This document shows, piece by piece, positions 14,891 through 16,473 of a DNA stretch of 16,473 nucleotides. The notes under the pieces were generated by a model. It saw only the letters and a list, made by a program, of their open reading frames with translations. It did no database searches and had not been told where the DNA came from. Position numbers and translations under genes: made by a program. Each line of letters begins with the position of its first letter. Position 1 is the stretch's first letter. Source of the stretch: CAZFVY01 sp964522665 (GTDB lineage Bacteria > Verrucomicrobiota > Verrucomicrobiia > Limisphaerales > CAZFVY01); contig CAZFVY010000140.1 in NCBI GenBank assembly GCA_964522665.1, positions 1-16,473 of the forward strand. The letters are read 5' to 3'.

Positions 14891-15745
14891 ATGCGCCGAA
14901 CCCTAAAATGCTCCGCGGGACGCACTCCTTCCGCGAATGGATTTACCTTGATTGAATTGTTGGTGGTCATCGCGATCATCGCCATTCTCGCCAGCATGCT
15001 TCTGCCCGCGCTCTCGAAGGCCAAATCGAAGACGCAGGGCATCAAATGCCTGAATAATCACCGGCAATTGATGCTGGGCTGGCGCATGTACGCGGACGAC
15101 AATGCTGACCGTATCACCTACGCCTACTCGCCCGCCGGCGCCTCGAGCGCCGCCTACACGTGGGTGATGGGCATCCTCGATTTTGACGGGAACAACGCTT
15201 CCAATTACGACATCAACCAGGACATCGCCAAAAGCCCGCTTTGGACCTACATCGGCAAGTCCGCCGGCATCTTCAAGTGCCCGGCGGACCAAAGCTGGGT
15301 GCTGCATCAAAACCAGCGTCTGCCGCGCGTGCGGAGCATGTCGATGAATATGTGGGTGGGTGGCAACCAGGGAACCTACGGCGGCTGGTCCGGCCCGGAA
15401 TGGAAGGTCTATCTCAAACTGTCGGACTTCATCGACCCCGGCCCAACGTTGACGTGGGTGCTGCTCGACGAGCGCGAGGATAGCATCAACGACGCTTTTT
15501 GGGTGACCGACATGACCGGCTACCCGGATCCGCGGACGGACAAACTCGTCGATTATCCGGCCAGTTATCACAACCGCGCCGGCGGCTTTTCATTCGCCGA
15601 CGGGCATTCGGAAATCCGCCGCTGGCTGGATGGCCGGACCACTCCGCCACTCAAGCCGGAGACGCCGCTCGCCTTAAATGTCGCATCTCCAGCGAATCCG
15701 GACGTGAATTGGCTTAGAGATCATTGCACGCGGAAGATTCAGTAA
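14891..15745 (+). CDS. Prepilin-like type II secretion / pseudopilin family protein with H-X9-DG motif
   Basis: 284 residues from the ATG at 14891, with a good ribosome-binding site GAAAGG (14877-14882) 8 bases upstream; the same frame is open further upstream but without coding character. Residues 16-40 are a class III signal: short basic leader, prepilin peptidase site NG/FTLIE (cleavage after G17, with the essential Glu at mature position 5), then hydrophobic helix LLVVIAIIAILASMLLPAL. The head includes CLNNHRQLMLGWRMYADDN, typical of the large Verrucomicrobia/Planctomycetes paralogue group. Near the C-terminus HNRAGGFSFADG is the H-X9-DG motif that defines many of these proteins. The product should be processed by prepilin peptidase and sit in the inner membrane or a pseudopilus. 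Such genomes carry dozens of copies, usually as orphans like this one, with unknown individual roles. Confidence 0.93.
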   Translation: MRRTLKCSAGRTPSANGFTLIELLVVIAIIAILASMLLPALSKAKSKTQGIKCLNNHRQLMLGWRMYADDNADRITYAYSPAGASSAAYTWVMGILDFDGNNASNYDINQDIAKSPLWTYIGKSAGIFKCPADQSWVLHQNQRLPRVRSMSMNMWVGGNQGTYGGWSGPEWKVYLKLSDFIDPGPTLTWVLLDEREDSINDAFWVTDMTGYPDPRTDKLVDYPASYHNRAGGFSFADGHSEIRRWLDGRTTPPLKPETPLALNVASPANPDVNWLRDHCTRKIQ

Positions 15746-15945
15746 AGGAAAACCACTCTCGTCTTCGAATCGAACACAGACGTAGCGTGCATCGTGCGGA
15801 TCGCGATCAAAGGGAAATATCATACTGGGCTCGCCGGTATCGAAAAACGCCGATGGTTTTGCCTCGACCGAAAACGAGTTGACCGGCCGCAGCTAGCTCG
15901 GACAAATCGGCTTGACGAGCATTGTATTCCAGGGACCCTAATACG
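15746..15945. other. Intergenic region between prepilin-like and nuclease-fold genes
   Basis: About 200 bp, visibly less GC-rich than the neighbouring genes. I see no hairpin followed by T-run after the prepilin-like stop and no clear promoter. Two short overlapping minus-strand frames cross it but lack credible starts. A possible Shine-Dalgarno CCAGGGA (15929-15935) at its right end serves the next gene. Confidence 0.4.
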
Positions 15946-16443
15946 GTGAATTCCAGAACACTCCGAAAATTGTCGAGCGACCGGGGGGCCTTCTACCTTA
16001 ACGAGAGCAGTATGGTTCAGGATCTCTCCGCGGTGGTGACGAGGATTAGCGGACCGGTTCATTGTCGAGAAGTGACTCGCGAATTCGATTACGCTTCGGG
16101 TCGCGCGGATCTTGTCGGATTGGGCCACAAAGATCGGTTGCACGTTTTCGAAGCAAAACTGTACAAATGGCGAGTGGCTCTTGAACAAGCACGGCGAAAC
16201 GCCTGCTTCGCCCACTACTGCTATGTTGCGTTGCCTGAACAGGCTGCGAGTTCGGCGGTCAAAGCCCGGGCGGAATTCCAGAGGCACGGCGTTGGCCTTT
16301 TGATAATCAGGGGGCAGGAGGCTCGCCTCGCAATTCGCCCGCGGCGGAACGTCCCATGGCTGACTTGGCTTACTCGGACCGCGCTGGCGCGACTGTCGCC
16401 GAAATTGGAGACGGGAAAACACTGTCATCCGGTTAACTTGTAA
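15946..16443 (+). CDS. Small PD-(D/E)XK nuclease-fold protein, function unknown
   Basis: 165 residues from a GTG at 15946, chosen for the upstream CCAGGGA; alternatives are a TTG at 15922 and an ATG at 16012. Residues 45-98 match the core of the restriction-endonuclease-like superfamily: GRADLVGLG with D55, a beta-strand LHVFEAKL with E69-x-K71, then KWRVALEQARR with Q81 and YCYVALP. This gives D-x13-E-x-K followed by a helix containing Q, the usual active-site pattern. A later GVGLLII strand also fits proteins of this type that read ...VAlP...GvGll. No DNA-binding domain, methylase or helicase is attached. Family members include repair, recycling and defence nucleases and also inactive regulators, so the role is open. 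Base composition is lower in GC than the surroundings, compatible with transfer. The next gene's ribosome-binding site begins 11 bp after the stop, suggesting an operon continuing to the right. Confidence 0.68.
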   Translation: MNSRTLRKLSSDRGAFYLNESSMVQDLSAVVTRISGPVHCREVTREFDYASGRADLVGLGHKDRLHVFEAKLYKWRVALEQARRNACFAHYCYVALPEQAASSAVKARAEFQRHGVGLLIIRGQEARLAIRPRRNVPWLTWLTRTALARLSPKLETGKHCHPVNL

Positions 16444-16453
16444 GGGAGTTGCT

Positions 16454-16461
16454 GAAAGAGG
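16454..16461 (+). promoter_or_regulatory. Strong Shine-Dalgarno GAAAGAGG ahead of the next gene
   Basis: GAAAGAGG lies 6 bases before an ATG at 16468 and is among the best ribosome-binding sites in the window. It supports a further gene starting at the right edge, with only 24 bp between it and the nuclease-fold gene. Confidence 0.5.
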
Positions 16462-16467
16462 TTGAAT

Positions 16468-16473
16468 ATGAGT
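16468..16473 (+). CDS. Start of an unidentified gene cut by the window edge
   Basis: Only ATG AGT is visible. The call rests on the strong ribosome-binding site and the short spacing from the upstream nuclease-fold gene on the same strand. The product cannot be predicted, but its identity would be the most informative context for the nuclease-fold protein. Confidence 0.42.

Noticed and set aside
15676..15990. Two short minus-strand frames across the 15746-15945 gap, one with an antitoxin-like stretch (ARQADLSELAAAG, GRGKTIGVF) and one with ATG near 15833
   Set aside because: The first is bounded by stops and has no ATG or GTG start. The second is about 48 codons from its ATG and overlaps the end of the prepilin-like gene. 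Third-position GC is no higher than background. They could be a decayed Phd-type gene, but the evidence is too thin to call.
15820..16428. 202-codon minus-strand frame opposite the nuclease-fold gene
   Set aside because: It has no domain and is Ser/Arg/Pro-rich, while the plus strand carries an ordered PD-(D/E)XK core in the expected secondary-structure order.

Overview
The window looks like chromosomal DNA of a GC-rich member of the Verrucomicrobiota (or the wider Planctomycetes-Verrucomicrobia group). This is inferred from gene content, not from a marker gene: a prepilin-like protein with a GFTLIE processing site and an H-X9-DG motif, a very large FG-GAP/UnbV (CRTAC1-like) secreted protein, a cytochrome c / copper monooxygenase / TPR fusion, and an NHL-repeat plus Ig-like surface protein. 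No rRNA, tRNA, CRISPR array, insertion sequence or phage gene was recognised. No gene-free stretch exceeds 300 bases.

Layout. 1-1725 (minus): the 5' 575 codons of a secreted protein with six NHL repeats and Ig-like domains, running off the left edge. 1867-5601 (minus): a 1244-residue protein built from two FG-GAP plus UnbV halves. A 129-bp divergent gap separates it from 5731-7536 (plus), a cytochrome c / PHM-type copper monooxygenase / TPR protein with every expected haem and copper ligand in place. 7682-12865 (minus) holds three genes in transcription order: a SyrD/PvdE-type cyclic-peptide ABC exporter, a PotD-type polyamine-binding lipoprotein, and an exported agmatine/peptidylarginine deiminase-like enzyme. 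Gaps of 73 and 50 bp make one transcript likely. 13110-14675 (minus) is an unrecognised polytopic membrane protein. 14891-15745 (plus) is the prepilin-like protein. 15946-16443 (plus) is a small PD-(D/E)XK nuclease-fold protein, closely followed by the ribosome-binding site and first two codons of another gene.

How the parts may work together. Nearly all products are predicted to be exported or membrane-bound, so this is a cell-envelope and secretion-oriented region. The most distinctive unit is the 7.7-12.9 kb cassette. It pairs a guanidino-group hydrolase fold outside the cytoplasm with a binding protein of the polyamine family and an exporter of the family that moves cyclic or non-ribosomal peptides, but has no PotA/B/C importer and no peptide synthetase in view. 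A role in modifying or sensing arginine/agmatine-type compounds or an exported peptide is an inference from family membership and gene order only. The FG-GAP/UnbV protein and the copper monooxygenase diverge from a shared upstream region and may be co-regulated, but no operator is visible.
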